Assembly (NCBI RefSeq): GCF_009371985.2
Contig: NZ_VIKU02000005.1
Span: 306,642 to 370,641 of the forward strand
Length of the DNA stretch: 64,000 nucleotides
Direction of reading: 5' to 3'
Origin: Pelagihabitans pacificus
Lineage (GTDB): Bacteria; Bacteroidota; Bacteroidia; Flavobacteriales; Flavobacteriaceae
Part shown: piece after piece, positions 51,201-60,600 of the stretch
How positions within the stretch are numbered: the first letter of the stretch is position 1
Layout of the letters: each line of letters opens with the position of its first letter
Notes under the pieces: model-generated
What the model was told of the DNA's origin: nothing
What the model saw: the letters and a program-made list of their open reading frames with translations, nothing else
Databases searched by the model: none
Program-made: the position numbers and the translations under genes

Positions 51201-52142
51201 TTATTCCCCCAATTTGAAGTTGACGACCACAAAACCTACTTGTTGGCTCGGTGCCTTTGAATCAAGGTTCCATTTGTGCAGGAAAGCGGTCTTTTTGGCG
51301 GGTTCCAACAGGCAGGCGGCATTATTTGTGGTTCCTTTCACCCCAGGGGTAGCGCTGACCACTTTACCGTTTCTGTCAACCACTATTTTGACAACTACAC
51401 GCCCTTCTTCGTTACATTCCTGTTGTACCTTTCCTTTGCTTACCAGCGAACGTCCATTGAGCCCATATCCACCGGTTCCGCTTCCAGAACCGGGACTTCC
51501 GTAATAGCTGGTCGCATAAGGATCCCCATCAGGTTGTCCCTTATCGCCTGAGCGCGTGTCATCCCCTTCAGAACCCGAGGCGGTACCGTCCGATTTGTTG
51601 AGGCCGCCCATCAACTCGTCAAGCTTTTTCTTTTTCGCTTCCTGTTCGCGTCGGGCCCTTTCCTCGGCATCCCTTTTTTGTTGCGCTATCCTCGCAGCCT
51701 CCGCTTTTTTTCTTTTTTCGGCTTCCTCTGCCTTTCTCTTGGCTACTTCTGCCGCCTCGTCCGCTTTGCGTTTCGCCTCCCTGGCCTGTTTGATTTTGAT
51801 GGCTTCCGGGTCTTCTTTGGTAAGCACCTTTTCGGCAGGGGCCTCCTTGCTTACTTCTTCGGGAACCTCTTCCTTCACTTCCTCGACCACTTCTTCTACG
51901 GCCTGTTCTTGTTTTGTTGGCTCTACGGGCGGTGTTTCCATTGGTTCGGAGCGAACTCTTTGCTTGGGCTGAACTTGACCACTGCCAAAATCAGTAGTTC
52001 CGAAATTTACGGAAATTCCATTCTCAATAGGGGGGTCCAAGTAGTTGAGGCCTATATAGAACATAATAAGCAACAACACACTCAGAAGTAGCGTGGTGAG
52101 TGTAAAGGATTGTTTTTTGTGTCTCGTGTTCAGGAACGACAT
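51201..52142 (-). CDS. TonB-like energy transducer
   Basis: 313 residues. One N-terminal membrane helix, a long Pro/Glu/Lys-rich and coiled-coil spacer (residues ~60-190), a Gly-rich linker (YYGSPGSGSGTGGYG), then a compact C-terminal domain that ends with VGFVVVNFKLGE. It links the ExbB/ExbD motor to outer-membrane receptors. The final domain differs from classic TonB but the context with ExbBD is strong. Overlaps ExbD by one base. Confidence 0.82.
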   Translation of the reverse strand: MSFLNTRHKKQSFTLTTLLLSVLLLIMFYIGLNYLDPPIENGISVNFGTTDFGSGQVQPKQRVRSEPMETPPVEPTKQEQAVEEVVEEVKEEVPEEVSKEAPAEKVLTKEDPEAIKIKQAREAKRKADEAAEVAKRKAEEAEKRKKAEAARIAQQKRDAEERARREQEAKKKKLDELMGGLNKSDGTASGSEGDDTRSGDKGQPDGDPYATSYYGSPGSGSGTGGYGLNGRSLVSKGKVQQECNEEGRVVVKIVVDRNGKVVSATPGVKGTTNNAACLLEPAKKTAFLHKWNLDSKAPSQQVGFVVVNFKLGE

Positions 52143-52528
52143 TAGTTCGGTCGCACGGCCAGGATGACTTTGTAATTATTCCGGTTGGCGATGTCCATAA
52201 CGTTTACCGCCTCTTTGATGGCAACGCTTTCTTCCGCCCTAAGAATAATAGTCGGTTTTTCTTGACCTTTTAGTGCCTTTTTTAATTCAATTTCAATGTA
52301 TTCTCCGTTGATTCGCTCGTTGTTGACAAAATACTGTAAGTTCTTGTCTATACTTACCGATACGTTTTGTGTATTGGTTGATTTACCCCGAGCCTTGGGC
52401 AACAACAAATCCAAGGCGTTGGGGGAGTTAGCGGTTAGCATAAAGAAGATCAGTAGCAAGAAAACGATGTCCGTCATCGATGACATGCTAAAATCCGGGC
52501 TTACCTTATTTCTTCCTTTCAATTTCAT
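52142..52528 (-). CDS. exbD: ExbD/TolR-type biopolymer transporter
   Basis: 128 residues. Opens with the cytosolic MKLKGRNKVSPDFSMSSMTD and a single membrane helix containing the Asp used for proton movement (MTDIVFLLLIFFML), then a periplasmic domain. Works with ExbB and TonB. 8 bases follow the ExbB gene. Confidence 0.92.
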   Translation of the reverse strand: MKLKGRNKVSPDFSMSSMTDIVFLLLIFFMLTANSPNALDLLLPKARGKSTNTQNVSVSIDKNLQYFVNNERINGEYIEIELKKALKGQEKPTIILRAEESVAIKEAVNVMDIANRNNYKVILAVRPN

Positions 52529-52536
52529 ACGGGCCT

Positions 52537-53229
52537 CTATAAAGGTTCGTTCAATAGATCTAAGAATTCCACTGCATTGGCCTCCATTTTGTGAACGACC
52601 TTATCCGTTCTGTTTACCAAATGGTTGTATCCCATATACGCTATAATTCCAACGATCAGTCCCGCTACGGTAGTGGTCATTGCGGTATAGATGCCGGAGG
52701 CCAGTGACCCCATTTCCGCCTGTCCGCCACTAGTGGCCATTTGGTGGAATGCCAAAATCATACCAATTACCGTTCCAAGGAAACCGATCATAGGTGCGGC
52801 ACCAGCTACAGTGGCCAAAATACTGACATTCTTTTCCAACTTATAGACTTCCAAAGTCCCGGCATTTTCGATGGCCGTATTGATATCGTCCAACGGTTTC
52901 CCGATTCGTGACACTCCTTTCTCGGTCAATCGGGCAACCGGGGAATCGGTTTGGGCGCACAACATTTTGGCAGCGTCCAACTTTCCGTTTGACACATAAT
53001 CGCGGATCTGGTTCATAAAATTCTTATCAATTTTGGAAGCGGCTTTGATAGCGAGGATTCTTTCAAAATAGATGTAAAGGGCCACTCCCAACATGACAAA
53101 TAGTACCGAGATAATCACAATGCTTCCGGTACCACCGTTAAAAATCAAATCAATGACCGATAACGTTTTTTCTTCAGAGACCAATTCCCCCATTTCCGGG
53201 TCTTGGGCCAAGTCTTGAAACAATAACAT
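52537..53229 (-). CDS. exbB: ExbB / MotA-TolQ proton channel
   Basis: 230 residues. Three membrane helices are visible (about 34-55, 134-158 and 172-196), with the conserved LATVAGAAPMIGFLGTVIGMI, and a cytosolic loop between the first and second. Forms the proton-driven motor with ExbD. Confidence 0.93.
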   Translation of the reverse strand: MLLFQDLAQDPEMGELVSEEKTLSVIDLIFNGGTGSIVIISVLFVMLGVALYIYFERILAIKAASKIDKNFMNQIRDYVSNGKLDAAKMLCAQTDSPVARLTEKGVSRIGKPLDDINTAIENAGTLEVYKLEKNVSILATVAGAAPMIGFLGTVIGMILAFHQMATSGGQAEMGSLASGIYTAMTTTVAGLIVGIIAYMGYNHLVNRTDKVVHKMEANAVEFLDLLNEPL

Positions 53230-53279
53230 ATATATTCTCTTCTTAAGGTTGCCTTAATAACGGTATTTTGTCGATTAAA

Positions 53280-54617
53280 TTATACGTGCAATACAAAATC
53301 TCTCATCAAAATAAATGCGCCCGCACCAGCTACAAAACCGATTAATGCCAACCAGCTTATTTTTTTGAGATACCAAAAGAAATCGATTTTCTCCATTCCC
53401 ATGGCCACCACACCCGCTGCGGAACCAATGATCAACATACTACCACCCGTCCCGGCCGAATACGCGATGAAATGCCATAACGGGTCGTCCATCGCCTGGG
53501 CGAACATTCCCATACTGGCAGCTACCAAAGGCACGTTGTCGATTACGGCCGACCCCACACCGAATAGCATCACCACGATATCGGTATTCGGTATGGCCGT
53601 GTTCAAACTTTCGGCATAATTAAAGAGTAATCCTAAAGATTCTAAAGCGGCAACCGCAAGCAAAATTCCTAAGAAGAATAAGATACTAGGTAGCTCAATT
53701 TTTGAAAGGGAGTGGTGTACAGGACTATGATGCCCAACCGTGTCATGGCCCTCTCCCTCGATCGTGGATATACTAAACTTGGAACTACTGTAAATTTCGG
53801 CAAAAGTAGCCACTACAGCCAATGATAACATCATCCCAACATAGGGCGGTAAATGGGTTACCGTTTTAAAGAAGGGAACGAAAACGATCGCTCCCAATCC
53901 CAAGTATAACATCAACCCGCCGTACTTGGATTTTGGTGCTTCCATCTCGTCGATTTCACTTTCGATAAAACCGCTAAATGCCTTGTAACGGCTAGCCACC
54001 AAAACGGGTATCACCATGCAGACAATCGACGGCAACAATACGTGTTCTATCAATTGAAGGGCCGAAACCTTATTGGCTATCCACAACATCGTGGTGGTCA
54101 CGTCACCAATGGGAGACCACGCACCCCCTGCGTTCGCTGCAATTATGATCATCCCTGCGAACCAGAGCCGGGTTGTACGATCCTTTATTACTTTTTGCAA
54201 AATCGTAATCAACACGATGGTTGCGGTTAGATTGTCGATTATCGCCGATAATATAAACGCTAAAATCGAAAACAACCACAAGAGCTTCCGTTTACTCCTA
54301 GTTCGTATAAAGCCCTTAATGGTGGCAAAACCATCAAAGTAATCAATGATTTCCACGATGGTCATAGCACCCAACAGAAAGACCAGAATCTCCGCGGTTT
54401 TGCCCAGATGATGGAGCAGAATCTCGTCGATATGGGTAGGTTCTAGCTCGCGAAGCTCGGCATTCACCTCGAATACGTCCATATGTGCAAGCGCGATTAT
54501 CGCCCATAAAATTGCCATCATGGCCAATGCAGGAATGAGTTTATCGATTTTTAAAGTGTGCTCCAGGGTAATGGCCAGATAGCCTGCCAAAAAGACAATG
54601 ATAATGATGGTCTCCAT
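53280..54617 (-). CDS. nhaD: NhaD-type Na+/H+ antiporter
   Basis: 445 residues with about 12 hydrophobic segments. The regions LSAIIDNLTATIVLI, ANAGGAWSPIGDVTTTMLW and SAVIDNVPLVAASMG match NhaD, where the Asn/Asp residues take part in Na+ exchange. Exports sodium in exchange for protons. Follows the glutamate dehydrogenase gene by 13 bases. Confidence 0.92.
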   Translation of the reverse strand: METIIIIVFLAGYLAITLEHTLKIDKLIPALAMMAILWAIIALAHMDVFEVNAELRELEPTHIDEILLHHLGKTAEILVFLLGAMTIVEIIDYFDGFATIKGFIRTRSKRKLLWLFSILAFILSAIIDNLTATIVLITILQKVIKDRTTRLWFAGMIIIAANAGGAWSPIGDVTTTMLWIANKVSALQLIEHVLLPSIVCMVIPVLVASRYKAFSGFIESEIDEMEAPKSKYGGLMLYLGLGAIVFVPFFKTVTHLPPYVGMMLSLAVVATFAEIYSSSKFSISTIEGEGHDTVGHHSPVHHSLSKIELPSILFFLGILLAVAALESLGLLFNYAESLNTAIPNTDIVVMLFGVGSAVIDNVPLVAASMGMFAQAMDDPLWHFIAYSAGTGGSMLIIGSAAGVVAMGMEKIDFFWYLKKISWLALIGFVAGAGAFILMRDFVLHV

Positions 54618-54630
54618 ATTCGGTCGGTTT

Positions 54631-55863
54631 TTATATTAGCTGTTTCAGTGCGATCTCAAATCCGGTTTCGCAGATATTCGTTTTTGTTGGATTTTGCTTA
54701 AAGATATTCAAAATTGCTTTTCTAATGGTATCGGAGGTATCTTTAAATATCAATTCATCATCCATCCCAACTCTTTTCTCCATAAAATAGGCAAACACCC
54801 TTGCCATTCCACAGTTACTCACAAAATCGGGCAGTAGGCTTACCCGTCCATCGGTATATTCCATTATGGGGCCAAAAAATATTTCCTTATCGGCAAAAGG
54901 CACATTGGCCCCTGAGGAAATAACCTCCAGTCCAGTATCGATCATCTTGGTAATCTGTTCCTTGGTCACAAGTCGGGATGCGGCACAAGGCATGAAAATT
55001 TCGGTGGGCAAGGTCCATATTTGCTCATTGATTTCCTCAAACGGAATCATGGTATCCGCATCGGCCATAAGACTGTTGCCTTTTTTATTCAAAAAGAAAT
55101 GTTGGATTTCTTCAAAGGAAAAACCCTCTTCCTTTACAACACCACCGGCCCGGTCTAGAATCCCCACAACCTTCGCGCCCATTTGGGCCAAATAGTAGGC
55201 GGCGGCAGAACCCACATTTCCAAAACCTTGGATAACCGCCCGTTTTCCCATGACATTACCCCCGTAAATATCATAATAATGGCGTACGGCTTCCGCGACT
55301 CCGAAACCCGTAATCATATCCGCCACCGTATATTTTCTGGAAATATCGGGAGAGTACTTATGATCTTCCAGAGGTTTGATGACTCCCAATCTCAACTGCC
55401 CTATACGATTGATCTTATCGGCCTCCGTCGGTTTAAAATGACCATTGAAAACCCCTTCCTGCGGATGCCATACCCCCGCATCCTCGGTAATCGGGATTAC
55501 CTCATGGGTCTCATCAACGTTCAAATCGCCTCCCGTACCATAATAGCTTTTCAACAAAGGAGCGACCGCATTGTACCAACGTTCCAACACCCCTCTTTTG
55601 CGGGGGTCGTGCGGATTAAAATTGATACCCGACTTTGCTCCGCCGATAGGAGGACCCGATACCGTAAATTTTACTTCCATCGTTTTTGCGAGGGAAAGCA
55701 CTTCGTTCATATCGAGTCCTTCCCGCATACGCGTGCCTCCGCCCGCGGCACCCCCGCGTAGGGAGTTGATGACCGTCCATCCTTCGGCTTCCGTCTCAGG
55801 GTCTTTCCAATTAAAAACGATTTCAGGTTGTTTCTCTTCGTATGCCTTGAGTAATTCTTTCAT
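54631..55863 (-). CDS. Glu/Leu/Phe/Val (glutamate) dehydrogenase
   Basis: 410 residues. The substrate region shows VSGPPIGGAKSGINF with the catalytic Lys, GTGGDLNVDE with Asp, and the nucleotide fold VIQGFGNVGSAAAYYLAQMGAK. It interconverts glutamate and 2-oxoglutarate; the specific amino acid cannot be told for sure. First gene of the run to folC. Confidence 0.9.
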   Translation of the reverse strand: MKELLKAYEEKQPEIVFNWKDPETEAEGWTVINSLRGGAAGGGTRMREGLDMNEVLSLAKTMEVKFTVSGPPIGGAKSGINFNPHDPRKRGVLERWYNAVAPLLKSYYGTGGDLNVDETHEVIPITEDAGVWHPQEGVFNGHFKPTEADKINRIGQLRLGVIKPLEDHKYSPDISRKYTVADMITGFGVAEAVRHYYDIYGGNVMGKRAVIQGFGNVGSAAAYYLAQMGAKVVGILDRAGGVVKEEGFSFEEIQHFFLNKKGNSLMADADTMIPFEEINEQIWTLPTEIFMPCAASRLVTKEQITKMIDTGLEVISSGANVPFADKEIFFGPIMEYTDGRVSLLPDFVSNCGMARVFAYFMEKRVGMDDELIFKDTSDTIRKAILNIFKQNPTKTNICETGFEIALKQLI

Positions 55864-56077
55864 GGTAATTGATTGTTAAAATTATGTGATCTTGTTTTGC
55901 GTTCTGCTTCGGTTTGAAACTCTGTTTGTCATCCCCCATGAGGGGCTACTGCTGATCCATAATTTTGTCTTTTAACCAATTAAAAAAACGAAGTGAACAA
56001 ATATAAAAATTTGAAGTGGGATTAAAAGCTTTGCCATCCTTTTCATAGGAATAATGCCCTGCTAAAACTGTAATCGG

Positions 56078-56112
56078 TTTGCCTAATTTTTTATTACATA
56101 ACCGTATATTTG
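56078..56112 (+). promoter_or_regulatory. Promoter of the acyl-CoA dehydrogenase gene (TTTG ... TATATTTG)
   Basis: TTTG at 56078-56081 and a perfect TATATTTG at 56105-56112, separated by 23 bases, which is at the upper edge of the Bacteroidota range. 26 bases remain to the start codon. Confidence 0.55.
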
Positions 56113-56138
56113 CACGAAGCCAAAATAAAATTTTTTAT

Positions 56139-57281
56139 ATGGATTTTTTACTGTCGGAAGAACACCAAATGATTCAACAAGCCGCGAGGGATTTCGCCCA
56201 AAATGAATTACTGCCCGGGGTAATCGAAAGGGATGAAGCACAAAAATTTCCCGCAGAGCAGATTAAAAAGTTAGGGGAATTGGGTTTTATGGGAATGATG
56301 GTCGACCCAAAATACAACGGCAGTGGAATGGATACGCTTTCCTACGTTATCGCTATGGAGGAACTATCCAAAATAGACGCTTCGGCCTCCGTAGTTGTTT
56401 CGGTAAACAATTCTTTGGTATGTTACGGACTGGAGGCGTATGGGACAGACGAACAAAAACAAAAATACCTGACCCGCTTGGCCTCCGGGGAAATCATCGG
56501 TGCGTTTTGCTTATCGGAACCGGAAGCGGGGAGCGACGCCACTTCACAGAAAACCACTGCCATCGATAAGGGGAATCATTATGTATTAAACGGTACGAAA
56601 AACTGGATTACCAACGGCAATTCCGCCGAAGTTTATCTGGTCATCGCCCAAACCGATAGGGAAAAAGGTCATAAAGGTATCAACGCCCTTATCGTTGAAA
56701 AAGGCATGTCAGGGTTTGAGATCGGACCCAAGGAAAACAAACTAGGGATCCGCGGCAGCGACACCCACTCCCTGATATTCAACGATGTAAAGGTACCCAA
56801 GGAAAACAGAATAGGGGAAGATGGTTTCGGATTCAAGTTTGCGATGAAAACCCTTTCCGGCGGACGTATCGGTATTGCAGCCCAAGCACTCGGTATTGCG
56901 GCCGGTGCGTATGAATTGGCCCTTAAATATTCCAAAGAACGAAAGGCTTTTGGAACCGAAATAAGCAACCATCAGGCAATTGCCTTTAAGTTGGCCGACA
57001 TGCATACCCAAATCGAGGCCGCCCGCCATATGGTATACAAGGCCGCTTGGGACAAGGATAATGGGGTCAATTACGACCTTTCAAGTGCCATGGCCAAACT
57101 ATACGCTTCACAAGTAGCCATGGACACGACGGTGGAAGCCGTCCAGATTCATGGGGGCAACGGTTTCGTAAAGGATTATCACGTAGAACGCCTCATGCGC
57201 GATGCCAAAATCACCCAGATTTATGAGGGTACTTCGGAGATTCAAAAAATAGTCATCTCCCGCGGTATTTTAAGGGACTGA
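56139..57281 (+). CDS. Short-chain acyl-CoA dehydrogenase
   Basis: 380 residues from MDFLLSEEHQMIQQAAR, the family's standard length. FCLSEPEAGSDA and WITNG (FAD contacts), and QIYEGTSEIQKIVISR with the catalytic Glu near the C-terminus, are all present. It introduces the first double bond in beta-oxidation of short acyl-CoAs. An upstream ATG would add 20 residues that lie within the promoter. Confidence 0.92.
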   Translation: MDFLLSEEHQMIQQAARDFAQNELLPGVIERDEAQKFPAEQIKKLGELGFMGMMVDPKYNGSGMDTLSYVIAMEELSKIDASASVVVSVNNSLVCYGLEAYGTDEQKQKYLTRLASGEIIGAFCLSEPEAGSDATSQKTTAIDKGNHYVLNGTKNWITNGNSAEVYLVIAQTDREKGHKGINALIVEKGMSGFEIGPKENKLGIRGSDTHSLIFNDVKVPKENRIGEDGFGFKFAMKTLSGGRIGIAAQALGIAAGAYELALKYSKERKAFGTEISNHQAIAFKLADMHTQIEAARHMVYKAAWDKDNGVNYDLSSAMAKLYASQVAMDTTVEAVQIHGGNGFVKDYHVERLMRDAKITQIYEGTSEIQKIVISRGILRD

Positions 57282-57417
57282 AGCTTTTCAAAATTCAAAA
57301 TGAGTGCTTGTGGTGCTGTGGCGTCAAACTGCCATCACGTTACTGCTTTTTTTGGACATCGCCTAATTGCGTTAACTGGTTATTTCCCTATACCCCCTCT
57401 TTTTCTTGAAAGTAAAC

Positions 57418-57558
57418 ATGAAAAATCCACTTGTTTGGGGAGTAAGCACTATTCATGAGGGGGTCAAGCAGATGAAACTGATTTCTTTTTACACATACCC
57501 CCTGAAATCCGGAAAGATTATCCTCATAGAGGTCCTTTTTATTGGAATCATAAATTAG
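57418..57558 (+). CDS. Possible leader or small protein (46 aa)
   Basis: 46 residues opening MKNPLVWGVSTIHEGVKQMK, with a hydrophobic second half. It lies 31 bases before a terminator-like hairpin and upstream of gltB. It is not rich in Glu or Gln, so classical attenuation is not indicated. Low certainty. Confidence 0.3.
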   Translation: MKNPLVWGVSTIHEGVKQMKLISFYTYPLKSGKIILIEVLFIGIIN

Positions 57559-57589
57559 ACCGCTAAAAATTCACATTTGTACATTTTTT

Positions 57590-57618
57590 AAGGTTTTATT
57601 TAAAACCTTGATTTTTTT
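57590..57618 (+). terminator. Terminator or attenuator upstream of gltB
   Basis: AAGGTTTTA and TAAAACCTT pair perfectly (two bases between the arms) and are followed by a run of seven T after GA. It is 69 bases before the gltB start, so it either ends transcription from upstream or acts as an attenuator. Confidence 0.55.
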
Positions 57619-57687
57619 ATTTGATTTACTCGAAAATGATGATTATAATTCAACTAAAACTATATTTTTGAAGAAATGTCATGATCT

Positions 57688-60600
57688 ATGAAATTGAAAA
57701 AACAAGGATTGTACCTGCCGGAATTTGAGCATGATAACTGCGGTGCCGGGTTTATCTGCAGTCTGAAGGGAAAGAAGTCGAACGATATAATTCACAAGGC
57801 CCTCGAGATATTGGATAAGTTAGAGCACAGGGGGGCTGTAAGTGCAGATGGAAAAACCGGTGATGGAGCGGGGATTTTAATAGATATTCCTCATGATTTC
57901 TTTCAAGCCGAATGTAGCTTTGAATTACCGGCACCGGGAGAATATGCGGTCAGCAATGTATTCTTGCCCCAGAAAGAAAATCAGCGAAATTTCTGCATTT
58001 CGATATTTGAGGAAAACATAGCAAAACAGGGGTTACGACTCTTAGGCTGGCGTGATGTTCCCGTAAATAGGTCGGTACCAGGGCGTATTGCCATGGAAAC
58101 CGAGCCGTTCGTAAAACAGGTTTTTATCGGGAAAGAAAATTCGGAGCAAAACGAATTCGATTTCAACCTTAAGTTATTTATTGCCCGAAAGGTTACCGAG
58201 CATGCTATCCTCGATTCAAAACTCTCGGAAAGCAAATTTTTTTACCTGCCTAGTCTTTCCACAAAAATCATCATATTCAAGGGCCTTCTGATGCCCAAGG
58301 ATATTAGCCTTTACTACAAGGATTTAATGGATTCAAGGGTAGTTACCCGACTTTCCTTGGTACACCAGCGATTTTCGACCAACACCTTCCCTACCTGGGA
58401 TCTCGCACAACCGTTCCGCTATATGTGTCACAACGGGGAAATCAATACCTTGCGGGGCAATGTTACCCGCATGCATTCGCGTGAAGAGTTGCTTAAAAGT
58501 GATTGGTTCGGTGATGAAATCAAAAACATACTTCCTATCATACTTCCCGGCAAATCGGATTCCGCCACCATGGATATGGTCGTTGAACTATTGCTAATGA
58601 CTGGCCGATCACTCCCAGAGGTTATGATGATCCTGGTTCCCGAAGCTTGGGAAAAGAATCCGGATATGTCGGAGGCTAAAAGGGCTTTCTATGAATATCA
58701 TAGCTGTATGATGGAGCCTTGGGACGGCCCGGCCTCCATTCCTTTCACCGATGGCAACTACATTGGCGCGGTACTCGATAGAAACGGTTTACGACCTTCT
58801 AGATATTCGGTAACAAAGAATGGCTATGTCATTATGTCCTCCGAGACAGGCGTAGTCGATATCGCTCCTGAGAATGTGGAATTTCATGGCCGTTTAGAGC
58901 CCGGAAAAATGTTTTTGGTAAACATGGAAGAGGGCCGTATCGTCAACGATGAGGAAATCAAGGAAGAAATTGCGCAAAGACATCCCTACAAAAAATGGTT
59001 GGACCAAAACTTGGTTCATCTGCGAGATATCCCTTATAACGACTGTCCGTTGTTCCTAGGTGAAGCTTCTTTGGACAAAAGAAAGGCAGCTTTTGGATAT
59101 ACCCTTGAGGATATCAATACCATAATCCTGCCGATGGGCAAGAACGCAAAGGAACCGATCGGTTCCATGGGATCGGATACGCCTATTGCAGTTTTGTCCG
59201 AACGACCACAATTGATATACAATTATTTCAAGCAGTTGTTCGCCCAGGTGACAAATCCACCTTTGGATGGTATCCGGGAAGAATTAATCACCGATATCAG
59301 CCTTACCCTCGGCAGTGACCAGAATATTTTCGATTTTAATGAACTACACTGCCGCAAGTTAAAAATCCAGAATCCGGTCATCTCCAAAGAAGATCTGGAC
59401 AAAATCAAAAACTACGATGCGAGTCCCGACTATCGCGTGACATCCATTCCTATTCTTTATGAAATCGAAAAGGGGCTGAACGGTCTGGAAGATGCCTTGG
59501 ATTCGATTTTAAAAAAGGCGACCACCGAAATCGACCTTGGGACGAACATAATCATTCTATCAGACCGAAACGTAAACGAAAAAATGGCCCCTATCCCAGC
59601 GCTTTTGGCCTGTTCATTCGTGAATAGTGGTCTGCAACGCTTGGGCAAACGCTCCAAGCTCAGTGTAATCGTCGAATCGGCCGAACCCCGAGAGGTGCAT
59701 CACTTTGCGTTATTATTCGGTTTTGGGGCGAGTGCCATCAACCCTTATTTGGTAAATGAAATCATCGGAGAGCAAATAGAAGAACACGATATCACTGATT
59801 TTACCTTTGACGAAGCCATTAAAAACTACAACAAGGCCATTGGAAAGGGCATCCTCAAAGTAATGAACAAAATCGGTATCTCCACACTGAACTCCTATAG
59901 GGGGTCGCAACTGTTTGAATGTATCGGCATCAATACCAAAGTAGTCGATAAATATTTTCCAAATACGCCCACCCGAATACAGGGTATTGGGCTCTATGAA
60001 ATAGAAAAAGAGATTGCAAAAAGACATTCCAAGGCATTTGCCAAGAAAGAAGTGGCCGCGAATTTGGACCTTGAAATGGGCGGGGAATATCGATGGAGAA
60101 GAGATGGGGAGAAGCATATGTTCAATCCACTTTCAATCGCAACGCTACAGAAAGCAGTGCGTAATAATGAGCCCAATACGTACAGGGAGTTCTCCCAAAT
60201 GGTCAATGAGCAATCCAAAAATTTGATGACTATTAGAGGATTGTTCGAATTTTCGAACTTTGATCCAATTCCTATTGAAGAAGTAGAGCCATGGACCGAA
60301 ATTGTTAAGCGTTTTAAAACGGGTGCGATGTCCTATGGCTCTATCAGTAAGGAAGCCCACGAAAATCTTGCCATTGCCATGAACCGCATCGGCGGCAAGA
60401 GTAATTCCGGTGAAGGAGGAGAGGATTCCGAACGGTTTTATAAAAATGCCACAGGCGATTGGCGTAATAGTGCCATAAAACAAGTTGCTTCGGGGCGTTT
60501 TGGCGTCACTTCCGACTATCTGACCAACGCCCAAGAAATACAGATTAAAATGGCACAGGGCGCCAAACCTGGGGAAGGCGGACAGTTGCCAGGTCCGAAG

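Larger units (their letters stand above)
57282..57687. other. 406-base leader region upstream of gltB
   Basis: This stretch separates the acyl-CoA dehydrogenase from gltB. It holds one possible small reading frame and a terminator-like hairpin (both listed separately) and an AT-rich stretch with TATTTTTG (57663-57670) 17 bases before the gltB start, which could be a -7 element. I see no other gene. Confidence 0.5.
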
